Shown: positions 32,501-46,500 of the stretch, one piece after another | Layout of the letters: each line of letters starts with the position of its first letter | How positions within the stretch are numbered: the stretch's first letter is position 1 | From: Oreohelix idahoensis | Lineage: Eukaryota; Mollusca; Gastropoda; Stylommatophora; Oreohelicidae | DNA: 64,000 nucleotides | Assembly (NCBI GenBank): GCA_024509875.1 | Contig: JAMPIV010003445.1 | Span: 124,001-188,000 of the forward strand | Direction: 5' to 3' | Translations under genes and position numbers: made by a program | Notes under the pieces: model-generated | The model's input: only the letters and a program-made list of their open reading frames with translations | Told to the model about the DNA's origin: nothing | Database searches by the model: none

Positions 32501-33544
32501 AGTGCATTCTTTGACTCCGTGAATACGACCGATGATAAGATCAGCGATCGGATTCGGCAGAAGACATGCGTGTACATCTCCTGTAAAGAAAGGAGTAGCA
32601 ATGCTAATGATAGCAGTAGAGTATTTCTCTAAGGTGCCGCCAAATGTTACACATTTGACTACTTTTCCAGTGGCATGAGAAGGATCTACGAGTGACTGCC
32701 TCACTCCAATGGTGGTGCACCCCGAATCGAAAAGAACTGCAACTGGAGTACCATCAACTAAACCTCTATTCAAAACAAGAGAACCTCTTCCATCATGCGC
32801 GATTGACGCAGGAAGAGCGGGAAGAGGATGGCCACAACTTAAAGTGGACACCGTAGTTGGTTCAAATAATGTTTTGCATTGGGGGCACTGAGATGCTCTC
32901 CCAAAATCAAAAGCGGAACATGCCATATAATTAGCATCATCATTATCTTTAGTCTGGTTATAGGCTTCATGTGACTCTTGCTGTGCAGAGTATGCATGAT
33001 AATGAGATTTATGTTTTTTGTATTGGGATCTACCTCGATTATTATTGCCTCTGTAATCATTATTATTCCCTCTATTGTAACCCCTATTTGGGTTTGAGTC
33101 ATAATTCTCACGATTACCATTATCATATTCATTATAATGAGTATCCCTATAGTCATGGTCTTGTTGTCTCCATGATGGATGACTTGGATAGTTCCTATAA
33201 TTACTTCCTCTGCGGAAATGTCTATAATTATGACCACCTCTGTATCGAGGGCTGTCAGCTTGTCTCCAGTTCTTCGCAGAAGAACCCTGAAATGATTGGT
33301 TTCCTTGGTTTTGATAACTATTATGGTTACCTTTTTTTCCAAACTTGTTTTGTTGTCCCTGAAATTTGTGTGAATAACTAGGGTTGTATTGTGTTGCTGA
33401 TGCAACTGGCATACCTTCTTTAATCTTAGTGTTGCTAAGAGTTATGTCAGGGTGTGCAGTGACGTATTGGTCACAATATTCTTGCATTTCTTTTAGTGTC
33501 TTGGGTTTACGCTCATGTAGGAATTCCAAGAAAGGTTTATTAAC
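29546..33544 (-). CDS. Pol and C-terminal Gag of the Gmr1-like element
   Basis: One open frame of more than 1,327 codons. Approximate residues from the Met at 33529: an Asn/Gly/Tyr/Arg-rich Gag tail with CPQC and a later SCGH (about 30-235); protease LFDSG (about 267, DSG instead of DTG); integrase zinc finger H..H..CQSCIVC (about 470-510); integrase catalytic core with D in AIDIIG (about 533), D in LSDHGTQ (about 592) and E in MVEQLNR (about 628); a GPY/F-like segment (about 760-800); RT with CVDYRKLN (about 958), FTKLDLSKGYWQV and YLDD (about 1056); RNase H with RSDASS (about 1208) and TDQKAL. No stop or frameshift was seen. In the first frame, the upstream Gag part lies beyond the RTE insertion. 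Confidence 0.92.
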   Translation of the reverse strand, partial: VNKPFLEFLHERKPKTLKEMQEYCDQYVTAHPDITLSNTKIKEGMPVASATQYNPSYSHKFQGQQNKFGKKGNHNSYQNQGNQSFQGSSAKNWRQADSPRYRGGHNYRHFRRGSNYRNYPSHPSWRQQDHDYRDTHYNEYDNGNRENYDSNPNRGYNRGNNNDYRGNNNRGRSQYKKHKSHYHAYSAQQESHEAYNQTKDNDDANYMACSAFDFGRASQCPQCKTLFEPTTVSTLSCGHPLPALPASIAHDGRGSLVLNRGLVDGTPVAVLFDSGCTTIGVRQSLVDPSHATGKVVKCVTFGGTLEKYSTAIISIATPFFTGDVHACLLPNPIADLIIGRIHGVKECTPQQISVWEKQNMQTANAVVTRAQALNVPQSSPTEDNEVHNQDDPLVISRDSFIKQQEEDPTLKKFFTLATKGDPNKDIKHKSWITMKNGVLVRMVQDSDKSSHSQILVPKNLRVKILQHAHDSQCSGHMGFSHTKSRVLAAFFWPFVNKDIRIYCQSCIVCQEVKSKGPRHAAPIQAADIPIRPFQKMAIDIIGSFKIKSARGHQFILTCVDMCTRWPEAIPLKSITTADIADALWLIFSRLGFPGEILSDHGTQLISDTMSQVMSTLQIERSLSSIYHPMSNGMVEQLNRTLKNLLGKITEDHPQDWDRVLPAALFSYREVPNEHTGFSPFELVFGARPRGPMSLLHDLITADNITDDTKSSYEYVIALREKIIEACKLATSSSEFAKQKARQFANKKRTLRQLCPGDKAFVLLPCRENRLLISWKGLYDIISKISDVDYIVDIDGKRKTFHINMLTEFHERPDYLQPIFQATDDSPVQHGHYSSLSVIQDEETSFSDVNLPLPIIPLHSSESWKNVTVSPNLSLGEQRQVSAMLQTFQDVLTDIPGQTHVIEHDIILTDHNPIRVRPYPIPIHFQAQVEKELDEMIDLKIIEPSTSAYSSPMVIVRKKDNNIRLCVDYRKLNQVTKFDAEPMPLLEELLTKLSKSHFFTKLDLSKGYWQVPLSERAKPFTSFSTPRGLFQWNFMPFGLMNAPATFVRMMRRILSYRSDVIAYLDDICLFSDTWEDHYSGLVELLSTLREYNLTAKPSEACIGFSEISFLGHRVSHGFLKTEDHNTSKILNISIPKTKKQVRSLLGLIQFYGRFIPNLSSIMAPLSTLLKKGSPNIVHWTQECQSSLDKIKTMFSTAPILVLPTKDKTFVFRSDASSTGIGAALMQEYSGTLHPVMYISRKLNAAERNYSVLDRELLAMVWSILKLQRFLLGAHFIVETDQKALTAIQSKNLKSSRSTRYAIALQPFHFSVRAIRGSDNVMADILSRCPHDST

Positions 33545-34823
33545 TTACTTACTTACTTACTTACTTAGTCGTTCCCCTTCTACCGTGAGGTGTAGAGGTT
33601 TGGAAGAGAGAGCGCCAGACTATTCTATCGGCTGTCTTCCTCCTGGCCTGGTTCCATTCTAGTCCTCTGTCCTTCAAAGATTGTCTAATGTTGTCCTCCC
33701 AGCGGACTCTGGGTCGTCCTCGGGGTCTGGATCCTTGGCTCTTTGTTTCCCATGCTTGTCGTGGTAGCCGATCTTCTCCTATTCTGCAGACATGGCCAAA
33801 CCATCTTAGTTGGGACTGTTCTACTTGGGTCTGTAGGGGGTGGCATTTTAGGCCTTGACGTATCGTCTGGTTGCGTACCATGTCTCTTCTTGTTACTTCA
33901 ACCACCTTCCTCAGATACCTCATTTCTGAGGTTTGGATCTGGCTTTTATGGGTTGTAGTCATTGCCCATGACTCGCATCCATATGTCAAGACTGGGACAT
34001 AGGTGGGCGGTATACAGCCATCTTCGTTTTCTTACCAACCTCTTTCTTGCTGAGGAATCCACGATTTATGGCCTGAAAAAGTCTCCCAGCCGCTGCTTTT
34101 CGAGTGGCCAACTCTTCTTTGATGCCTCCCTTTCGGTCTATAATAGCTCCGAGGTATTTAAAGTGGTCGACCTGCTCCAGGACCTGTTCTCCCAGCTTAA
34201 TCTGATGTCTTCTTTCTTCTCGTGATATCACCATGGATTTTGTTTTAGAGCTGCTTATGACCATCCCTCTCTTCCTTCCAGACTTGCAGGTTGGATTGGA
34301 GATGTGCCTCTGATTTAGCAATCAGGGCAACATCATCAGCAAATGCCAGCTCTGAAATATAGACCTGTCTCATCTTCCAGTACCCCACTGAATACTTTCT
34401 TGTTCTCTCCTTACATGCCTTAATGACATCGTCCATAAGGAGTATGAAGAGGTAAGGTGATAGGATATCACCTTGTCTTACACCAGTGGTGGTCCCGAAC
34501 TCTTCTGACTTATGGTTTGCTGTCCTCACATAATTTCTGCAAGACTTGTAGAAGCTCTGTATAGCATGAATCAGAGGTGCTGGAATATTCTTCCTTGCCA
34601 AACAGTCCCAAAGTTTGCTCCAAGGGACCCTGTCAAACGCCTTTTCCAGATCTATGAAACAAAGATGGATCTCACTCTTATACTCAAGGGCCTTTTCACT
34701 CAGCTGTCTGAGTGTGAAGATTAGGTCTTGAGTACTTCGGTTTGCTCGGAATCCGCACTGGACCTCATCCAATTGTGGCTCAGCCAGGCGTCGGAGTCTC
34801 TGCTCTAGGATTCTAGAGTAGAT
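33545..34823 (-). mobile_element. RTE-1 copy inside the Gmr1-like gag
   Basis: A 1279-bp 5'-truncated RTE-1, 3' tail (ACTT)n at the left. It is flanked by a perfect 12-bp target duplication AGGTTTATTAAC at 33533-33544 and 34824-34835. The RT motifs FIDLEKAFDRVPW and FADDVALIAK are present but no full ORF remains. It is very similar to 53480-54769. Confidence 0.95.
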
Positions 34824-35771
34824 AGGTTTATTAACACATGACATAATCTTGTCCCTGAGCAACAAGTCCATAAGGGCTTCATATGTCTTTTCTGTTTTGG
34901 ACAACTCAATCCAACGATTAAATGTAAGACGTGTCCTTGCAATGAATTCTGAGAATTCCGCTCCTGATTCAGGTACAATTTTCTTAAACAAAATACGGTA
35001 ACCTTCCTCAGTTAACTGGTACTTTTTCAATAAAGCTGCTCTAATAACATCATAATTATCCTTGTCAGACTCTTCAACCAAACTCAAACTAGTTAGAGAA
35101 TCACCTTTCAAATTTTCTGACAATTGATTAGCATACTGTAATTTATCCACATTATGAGCTCGACAGGAGCGTTCAAAACGATCCAGCCAGAATGTAATAT
35201 CGTCACTGGAAGGATTGAACGCTGGTACCTTGACCTTATAAGGAAAGGGTTTACCACTGTTACCATTTGACTGATTAACATTACTCATATTAGTCAATTT
35301 CAATTTTTCTAACTCAAATGCTAAAAGTTCTTTTTGATGTTCATGTTCTCTCATTGCTTTTTTCTCCTCAGCTTCTCTGTCTAATCTTCTCTGCTCAGCA
35401 TCAGCTTCTTTGTCTAATCTTCTCTGCTCAGCATCAGCTTCTTTGTCTGATCTCTTTTGTTCAGCTTCTTTGTCTAATCTCTTTTGTTCAGCTTCTTTGT
35501 CTAATCTCTTTTGTTCAGCCTCAGCTTCTTTGTTTTGTTTTTCCATTTCCATTTGGAATCTCTTTTCCTCAACCTGCATCTGCAGTTTCTTTTGTTCAAA
35601 TTCTATTTCCATCTTTCTATCCTCCCTTTTTTGTTTTCTCTCTTCAGCCTTCAGTTTCTCAATTTCCAATTTTTGAGCTTTTTCATAATGACTGGTAGCA
35701 TACTCCTCCAACTTATCTCCAGTCTTGCCTTGGGATTTCCCTAACTCAATAAAGTATTCCAATGTAGACAT
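34824..35771 (-). CDS. Gag N-terminal part (interrupted)
   Basis: Starts at Met 35771 (MSTLEYFIELGK). Residues about 30-165 form a long highly charged coiled coil with repeated EAEQKRLDK units. Residues about 175-316 match the capsid/SCAN-like region (FWLDRFERSCRAH, then FKKIVPESGAEFSEFIARTR, then LLLRDKIMSCVN). The frame then runs into the RTE insertion. Subtracting the 1291 bp of insertion plus one target duplication leaves the Gag and Pol frames in phase, so the element probably had one gag-pol frame before the hit. Confidence 0.88.
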
Positions 35772-36912
35772 GATGTCTAGTAATGATAGTAATAACTTGA
35801 CACAAAAAATGTAATCTATCTCCTAATAAACAGGAGCAAGTTCTCAATGAACTTAATTAATTAGCTCACAATCCCAATGCCTGTGGGAGACAAGCCTTAC
35901 AAAGGTCTTGTATACTTCCTTGTACAACAATAATAATGATAAAGTATTGGTCTATACTATAACATATGTGTACTCAACTATTTCATATCATCTGTCAACC
36001 AAAGACATTAACAAAGGACAAGCATAAAAGACAATATGAAAACAATTGCAGAAATCAACTAAGTCAAATATAGAAATAAATGAAAATAATCACAGAATCT
36101 GTGACGACAACTGCAATGGAATCAACAAGACAAATAACGCCACAGTGTATAAACATAAATGGTGTATAAAACTAAATTATAGGACAGAGTAGATCTACAA
36201 ATACAAACAGATCAAACAAAACTAAGGAACACAAAATTATTAACAAAAACAACGAAGAAAGGAACACCTCATCACAACTAACAAAAATAGCAACAGATGT
36301 TGCTAGCAAATTTCCAATAAAGAAAATTGCTCCCTATAGAACACTAATATAGGACCAATATGACTCTGTATATCCTATACTAGTCACTCACCAACCACCC
36401 ATGACATAGACACACACATAATATGCAAACATTAAACATAAATACATATATCATCATATAAATAGAATGCAATAGCATATGAATGCAATGTGTTGCAGAA
36501 AGAGTTTCAGTTCAGAAATATAATGGCACAGTTTCTGAATAAACAAAATAAACTGTCACTTTAATAAATACTAGATTTTTGATTTAAATCTATTACAGTG
36601 TTCAACAATATGAACATCAGAAGGTCCAACGATGAAAGTAGGACTTCTCAGTTTATTTTATTTCTTGCTAACACAATTAATTCGCTTGCCAACGTTCTGT
36701 GTAATACTGTGATGTCCAACGAAAAATGTCAATAAACCCTGACCTAGTTTCCGTATTTGTTTCATCCGTCACGTGAGGAACTGTTAATCAAGTCTAAACC
36801 ATCACTGTTGGTGTGTCGTATCAGGCGTCAGGGAAACAAACTGGTATCAGTAGCTGTTACTTCTGGTAATCTTCACTGTGCAGGTCAAACCCGGTAATCT
36901 GGCCTACCACAT
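35772..36912 (-). other. Leader between 5' LTR and gag
   Basis: About 1.14 kb of AT-rich non-coding DNA. On the minus strand, a primer-binding-site candidate beginning TGGTAGGCCAGATTACC lies three bases after the LTR end. The tRNA is not assigned. Confidence 0.55.
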
Positions 36913-38025
36913 TGATAACTGTCTTTTTTCCTGATGGTGATAGTGATACAGGCTGTTATTCTAGTATGCTGTATACTGTGTTTTATCAGAGTACGTTGTA
37001 AAGATGTACTGGGACTGAATAGTCAACTCAAACAACCAAGCACAGTGTCAGGTGTACAGGTCATCTTGCTCCAAACGTCTTGAGGACTTGACAAGGATGT
37101 AATGTGTATCATGAGTGGTAGAGTGACTGTTAATACGCGAATGTGTGAACTGTTCTGTAAAGTTGACTGGAAATGCGAATACTTACTCATACGTATTCGA
37201 AGTTAAGGATACAGACTACCGTGAACGTTTCAACAGTTTAATGGGACGCACACACTTGACAGAACGGGTACAGTTGCAGGAACACAGGTCGACATCAATA
37301 ACATATTGTTGACCCACGGTGTACAATAATCAATTGGCATTTATGTTGTGGACAATCACAATGGAACATCAGTATACAAACGTTCAGAGTTCCATATCTC
37401 ATATAAATATTCATCAGGCCTTACTGACTGGTTATGTCAGTTAATATATATAATGTTTAACAAATCTTCATCAGGCCTTACTGACTAGTCATGTCAGTTA
37501 ATCAATAATGTTTACGGTGACTCCTAGACAGAACCTCCTTTAGCATAAGTGTAGCTTGCACCTTAGCGGAGATTTCTTTAAATAGCATTCAGCAAATATC
37601 TTCTGAGCAAATGTTAAATCACCCAAGAATAGATTTTCCTTTCATAAGTGTGATCTCTTGATCATCATCGGATAATAAGGGCGTCCCTGTTCTCTGGTAG
37701 ATGATCGACAATACGTATATTTCAAAATGGCTTCTAGTCTTGTAAACATCGCTCACCATAACGATGTACGACCAAGCTCCAATAAAGATTCAATTCATGA
37801 ATATCAAAGTTTCCACAAGCATCAGCATAATCTGTCCTCATAATTGCTGTATAGAAACATAATCAGTGCTGCTGAATAATATGTCATTCTGACATAGGTA
37901 GATTCATGTAAACGTCTGCCCATCTTAAGCCTAGGAATGAACGAAGTCAGCAAAAGTACGTTTACCTTAACATAAGAATACACTAGCAAGCACAAACTGC
38001 GTCACCAAAGAATATGTGCGCAACA
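36913..38025 (-). repeat. 5' LTR (1113 bp, internally shorter)
   Basis: Same ends as the 3' LTR, with roughly a dozen differences in the shared part by eye. It lacks about 546 bp present at 28535-29085 of the other LTR. In element orientation the missing DNA lies in the first third, the U3 side. Confidence 0.9.
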
Positions 38026-38094
38026 ATGTCCTTCATTGTCCTGTGTAGTTTCAGGAGGTCTCTGAAGAGACAAAGAAAGAACAGGGCTACTGAA

Positions 38095-38265
38095 CCCTCA
38101 GGTGACTAACTTGAGGTTGTGCACAAGGCTGGCAATCTCATCATGTACAACAAGTTGCCACAGAAACCACCACTCCAAGAGCATGTGACTGCTTGGTGCA
38201 GACTTCTTGTAGGTGGACAGCTGTAGTGGTCGCTCTATGCTCTGTAAGAAGCACAAAGGAATATG
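38095..38265 (+). repeat. Dispersed repeat D
   Basis: TGACTAACTTGAGGTTGTGC, then AGAAACCACCACTCC, then GGTGCAGACTTCTTG. Partial copies lie at 38705-38760 and, inverted, at 38955-39075. Confidence 0.6.
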
Positions 38266-40615
38266 ATGATGATGATTTCCTTCATTATACAAAATGTGCA
38301 ATGTTTATTTAATAATAAGATTATTACAATGTTTGAAAGTCTGGAATATAACAAGAATTTTTTTTACATTACTATCCCCTAAGCAATCTTGTAAAGATTT
38401 GTTCAAGAAGGTCACATGATCTTAATTCATCCTCCATCTTCTTAATCGCCTTTTGTTTTAAAACCTGTCTATAAATTCCAGGTCAGGGATTCTTGTGAGA
38501 CTCTCAGACAGTGGTTTTTGAAATGCCTGATGTAACTATCTCTATAATCCTCTCAGAAGTTAACTCCACACTACTGCTATTGCAAGTACTTCTTTGTCGC
38601 CATGATATTCCAACCCAAAGCATCCTCAGAAGTCATGTGTTAATGGTTCAGGTCTGACATTTTTTTCACAGATGCTTTTGCAGTGCTCCCTCAGGAATGT
38701 CATTAGAGGTTGCTAATGTGAGGTTGTGCATGCAGCCGGCAACCTCCAATGCGCCGATATACTCAGCAGTTTCTGTGATTTTGAAGGAACATTATGAGCT
38801 TGCCAGTCTCATAAATCATCTCATATGACATACCTGAGGCAGAATTAGCCCAATTCTTTCTTTGTCTACTCTTAGACACCCCCCCCCCCCCAGGAACTAC
38901 AAAGGACACTGTATAAAATATCATCATCATGTTCCTTTGCTCTCCCCATGGTGCCAACAGCTGGTTCCCTTGCAGGAAGCCTGCATCAAACATTCACTCC
39001 TGCAGCAGTGTTTTTGCAGCACTTTGTTTTAGATGATAAGGTTGCTAGCCCCATATACAACCTCATATTAGTTACCATATATGACATGCCTGAGAACACA
39101 GTGGAGACACCTAGAAACTCCACAGGCCATGGTATAAAATATATGACTCTGCAATTTTAAATTCAGCTGCCAATGTATTTTCCTTAACCGAGTGCCATAA
39201 ACCCCGATTTGGAATCAGAAAATTAATCTAAATTTTCCAGCACTTCTTTTCAATTCCTAATTGTTACGTTTATCTTTAAACTGAGAATTTAGTTGGTTGT
39301 GGAAGGATTTGTGGTTAATGTTGGCCTAAATGAAATTTCAGTGTTTAAGCCCCTTTTAAGTTGTATACTCATACCTGTCAACCTGTAAGGGAATGCCCTA
39401 TAACATAAGGGAAATGTTTAACTTTTAGCACTAGCATAATAATGACCGTTTTTACATTGGAATATGGTGGGGAAGTGCATTCTCAGAGCACGTCAATTTA
39501 CAACTACTAGGATATTTTTGCTTTTAAAGATGGCAGGGCTTTGTCTTCATTATGTTATATATATGTATATCATCACCAAGTAATAGTTATAATCTGACTT
39601 CTGTTGCAAAGTTATTGATTTTCTGGTGCATTTTACAAAACTAACACAAACATCACCACGTTATGAATGCTATGATAACTTTAAGGGATTGTCACGAGCG
39701 GTTAATTTGAGTAGATGATGATACAAGGATACACTTGCCAGATAAAAGTTCTGGTCTTATAAGAAATACCCATCTTAGAAATAAGCACTGGTGTATAGTT
39801 GTCATAGAAATAGTCAGACTATAAAGTTATCTGGCCCAGATGGTAATAAGAAGTACCAGACACTTAGTCGTCTCCTCTCAACAATTATCCTATGATATGT
39901 TATGTCTAGGGGAAATAATCAAACAAAGTAACTTCAAACAACACAGGAATGAGTTACTCAAGCCCTTAGATACAATTAATCAATTTATTATATATATAGT
40001 AATTCCTTCTTTTCTCTTTTGGTACAAGAATGATGAAATGCAAATATAAATGATGGTTAAATTTACAAAAGGAAATGTGTAACACACACAATTAAAATTT
40101 TACACACAGGGTGTACAATGACTCCTTCCTCTTGTGAATGTCACTTCTTGAAGCACTGTTCTTAAACTTTAAATATAGTCACTTTGACTTAAGATACTGT
40201 CTTTACACAGGTAGTGACTTTAACAAAAACTGATATCATCATATGAATTTTGTAGGTGTGGTAGACCATATATTTTGAGTCAGTCATTTTTATGTATAAC
40301 TTATCTTGGTTGACTTCACCGGGCTGTCAATCTGGTTTAGACAGGGGCTGGCAATCCCATGCATTAGGGTTCCCAGACCTGATCTGAGGTATACTCTTGG
40401 AGATTGAATGCTTCTCTGGCTATCACAGGTATACAACAGTCTTCTGCCTTGCTGACAGTAAGGTATGATTTAACCTGCAACAACATAATGTTCCTAGGCT
40501 AGTATTTTGCTAGAAGAAACCTTCTCTAGCACAGTTGTGAGGCAGTAAGTCATCAGATGTCATTTGTACAGAACAATTCAGTGACATAATTTAGGCATAT
40601 TTTATCATATATATA
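38266..40615. other. Intron 1 stretch, little recognised
   Basis: Apart from repeat D pieces (38705-38760 and 38955-39075) and a C10 run near 38880, no ORF, exon or element was recognised in this AT-rich stretch. Confidence 0.45.
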
Positions 40616-41235
40616 CAAGGGGATTGACATTAGTCTTGGGCCTGACCATGAAGGAGTCACAGGAGGAAGATGAAACTTGGCACATTTAAAGTTCATCATA
40701 TTTGCACTGAATGTGTAAAGTACGCGTTTGTTTCTTCAATGGGTTTTCCCGCTACGGTGCACGGCGCAATGTACCCTATTGACCGGATCTGCTGCTCCAA
40801 AGATTTGACAAAACAAAGGAAAAGAAGGAGGCCAGAGCTGTGATAAAATTTCTGATGTTTCAGGGAAAAACACCTACAGAAATACACAGGGAGATGGAAC
40901 CAGTGTTTCGTGATTCTTGTCCTTCATATACTTCGGTAAAAAACTGGTGTCAACAGTTTAAGTGTGGCCGCTCAAATATTGCTGATCTGCCAAGATCTGG
41001 TAGACCAGCCTCAGAGTGCAACGATGAAAATGCAACAAGAGTGAAGAAAATCATTGACCAGGATCGAAAAATTACAATTGTGGAGATAGCTAGTAGAGTA
41101 AAACTAAATGAAAGAACAGTTTATAGAATTTTACACAACAGACTGAACATGAGAAAAGTGTGTGCACGCTGGGTTCCGCGACTGTCGACACGTGAACAGA
41201 AGCAAACGAGGGTAAATTGCTGTCAACAGTTGCTC
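40616..41235 (+). mobile_element. Mariner 5' fragment
   Basis: Follows a TA-rich tract. From 40840 it encodes the N-terminal helix-turn-helix half of a mariner transposase: FQGKTPTEIHREM, then SYTSVKNWCQQFKCGR, then DLPRSGRPA, then RMLxxARWVPR-like MRKVCARWVPR. The catalytic half is absent. It ends where an inverted second mariner begins. Confidence 0.8.
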
Positions 41236-43481
<2,246 letters not shown>

Positions 43482-43515
<34 letters not shown>

Positions 43516-43517
43516 TA
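43482..43517. repeat. (TA)n/(CA)n tract
   Basis: Short TA run followed by ACACAC, bridging the Tc1-like and mariner termini. Confidence 0.9.
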
Positions 43518-46500
43518 CGAGGTAGCTTCAAAAAGTTCCCGGAATTTATGTATTGTATAGAAATAAGTAACAATACAATTATTTACACTAAACCCCTTCA
43601 AAATAGTTCCCTTCGGCAACTACACACTTTCGCCAACGTCCATATGGCTGTTGGAAACATTCCTGGAACCCATTCTTTGACACCTCTCTCAGCTGCTTTG
43701 TCGCATTGGTGATAACGTCCTCAGCATCCTTGAATATCTGCCCTTTCAGTGCCGATTTTAGGTGAGGGAACAAGAAAAAAATCAGGCGGTGCCAGGTCGG
43801 GAGAATATGGAGGATGTTCCAGGGCAGTCACATTGTGCGTTGCGAGGTACTGCTTCACCAGTAGGGATCGATGTGCTGGTGCATTGTCATGCAGCAGAAC
43901 CCAACTGTTTGTTCTCCATTTTGCTGACAAACACGGTGCATGTGCAGTTCATTGTGGAGAATACTGTGGCAACTTCCAATTGATATTCCAACTTCTTCTT
44001 CTTCTTCGATCCTTAACCACCGACCGTCAAAGCAGTCAGTGGCCATCACGCCTAGTGGCGTCTTGTAGGGCAACAACAAATTGATTCCACTTTGCACGGT
44101 CGGTGGCCATCCTTCGTACAGTGCCCCAACTCTGGTTCATTCTTTGCATCTCAGCCTCCACAGTCCTCCGCCAAGTTGTTTTTGGTCGGCCTCTCTTTCG
44201 CTTTCCTTCAGGGGTCCAAAGCATAGCTGTTCTTGTGATGGCATCGGGGTCTCTTCTGAGGACATGACCAACCCAGCTCCAGCGTCTGCCAGCTATGATG
44301 GTATGCATGTCCTCTTGCTTGCTACGAGTAAGCAGATCTTGGTTGGTGATGGTATTCGGCCAAAAGATTCGGTGAATTTTTCTTAGGCATGTTGTGTGAA
44401 AAGAGGACAATTTTGACATTTCCTTCTCTGTGACTCTCCAGCATTCCACACCATAGAGAAGCACAGAAAGCATGCAACTCTGGTATAATCTTAATTTTGT
44501 GCTTGTGCTGTATTGGGAGGACTTCCAGATGTTATTTAGGCTAAAGAAGGCTGTTCTTGCCTTATTCATTCCGATGTTGATGTCTTTGCCTGCCCCACCG
44601 TCTGGTGTTACTATGCTTCCTAGGTATGTGAAGGTATCTGTCTGTACCAGTTGCTGATTCCTTACTGATATGGGCTCAGGGTTGCTCACATTGAGCGTCA
44701 TGACCTCAGACTTCTTTAAATTGATGTTCAAGCCCACCTGCTGGCTAAATTTATTAAGTCTATCCGTTTTTTCCTGGATGTGTTGATGTGAATGTGCCAG
44801 CAGTGCAATGTCATCTGCATATTCCAGATCTTCCAATGTTGAAAATGTAGTCCATCTTATTCCTCTTGGACTGCCCTCTGTTGTCTGGCGCATCACCCAG
44901 TCTATGACTGTTAAAAATAGAGTGGTTGATAAGGGGCATCCCTGTTGTACTCCTGTCTTCACCTCGAAGGTTAGGTTGCTCTGCCCAACACTACACGTAA
45001 AGTTGGCATAGAGGCTTTTTATGATTGACACTATGCAGCTTGGAATTCCATAAGCCCTCAGTATTTTCCATAAACTGTCCCTATGTATGCTGTCAAAAGC
45101 CTTTTCAAAATCAACTAAATTTATGTAAAGCTGTCTTTGCCATTCTGAGCACTGCTCTATAATGTTCCTGAGAGTGAATATATGGTCTACACATCTTCTG
45201 TTCTTTCTAAGTCCTGCTTGTTCTTTCCTCAGTTTGTAGTCTACTGCCTTTGAAATTCTCTGTATAATTATCCTGCCTAGTATTTTGCTGGGAACTGAGA
45301 GAAGAGTGATTCCTCTCCAATTATTGCAGTCTGAAAGATCTCCCTTCTTGGGCAATTTGACAATTATTCCTTTGTTCCACTCTGATGGTGTTGTCCCCGT
45401 TTTCCACACTTGTGCAAATAGTGGTTCTAATAGTTCTGCTGCTAGCTCAGGGTCTGTCTTAAATAGCTCTGCATTTAAGTTATCATGGCCCGGAGCTTTA
45501 CCGTTCTTTAACCCTTTGATTGCTGTGATGATTTCTTCTTTTCGTGGAATGTCTGTATTTACATCTAGATCGTTTTCAGCCTCAGGAACATTCAATTGTG
45601 TCTCTGGTATTTCCTTGTTCAGAGTTTCTCTGAAGTGCTCTGCCCATCTTGTTTCCTGTCCCTCTGCTGTCTTGATGAGATTTCCTTGCTTATCTCTTAC
45701 TAATGTAATATTGTTTGCACCTTGTTTTCCGCTGATGAATTTAGTTATTTTGTATACTGTGCTTTGTTCATTTCTCAGTGCTGCCTCTTCTGCCTGTTTT
45801 GCAAGATCGTCTAGGAAATTCCTTTTGTTGGCTCGGGTTTGGCGTTTAACTTCCCTGTCCAGTTGACTGTACTGTTCGCTATATAGTTGCTTTAACCTGG
45901 GGGACTTCGCTTCTGTTTTCTTTCTTTTCATTTCCTTTCTCATCTTTATGGTGTTTAGTGTTTCTGGTGTTATCCAGTCTTGCTTCTTCCTTTCCTGGAA
46001 TCCTAAGCATGATTTGCTGCTTTCCTTATATATTGTTGAAATGGTGTTGAAATTCTGGTCTATATCATCAGTCAATGTCTTTTCCTGGCTTTTGGCAAAT
46101 TGATATTGTTTCTTAATGTCGGCCGCAAAAGCTTTTCTGGTAAGGGGGTCCTTCAATTTGCTGATGTCAAACCTTTTCTGTGAAGTTACAGTTGGTCCAG
46201 CTCTTCTTAGTTTCACTTTCAGTTTTGCTACTACTAAATGGTGATCGCTTCCCACATCTGCACCTCTTCTTACCTTCACATCTTGTAATGCATGTCTCCA
46301 TCTACCGTTAACCATGATGTGGTCTATCTGGTTTCTGTCCCGACCATTTGGTGATTCCCATGTTAACTTGTGAATTTCCTTATGTGGGAAAAGTGTTCCT
46401 CCAATGACCAGGTTGTTAATGCTACAGAAACTTATTAGCTTATCCCCATTTTCGTTTGCTATTCCGCTGCCGCATTTCCCCATTGTTCTTTCATTATAGA

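Larger units (their letters stand above)
27460..38025 (-). mobile_element. Ty3/gypsy LTR retrotransposon, Gmr1-like
   Basis: A complete element with LTRs at 27460-29118 and 36913-38025, each TG...CA on the minus strand, and a 5-bp target duplication ATGTC at 27455-27459 and 38026-38030. Internal order in the coding direction is leader, Gag (coiled coil then SCAN-like capsid), protease, integrase, reverse transcriptase, RNase H. Integrase before RT is the order of Gmr1-like Ty3/gypsy elements and is unlike most gypsy elements. An RTE-1 insertion (33545-34823) splits gag. It lies in LRCH intron 1 in the sense orientation. Confidence 0.93.

Noticed and set aside
32839..33405. 188-residue minus-strand ORF overlapping the Gmr1-like pol
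   Set aside because: It is a frame-shifted reading of the low-complexity Asn/Tyr/Arg-rich Gag tail. The main frame is open through the whole region.
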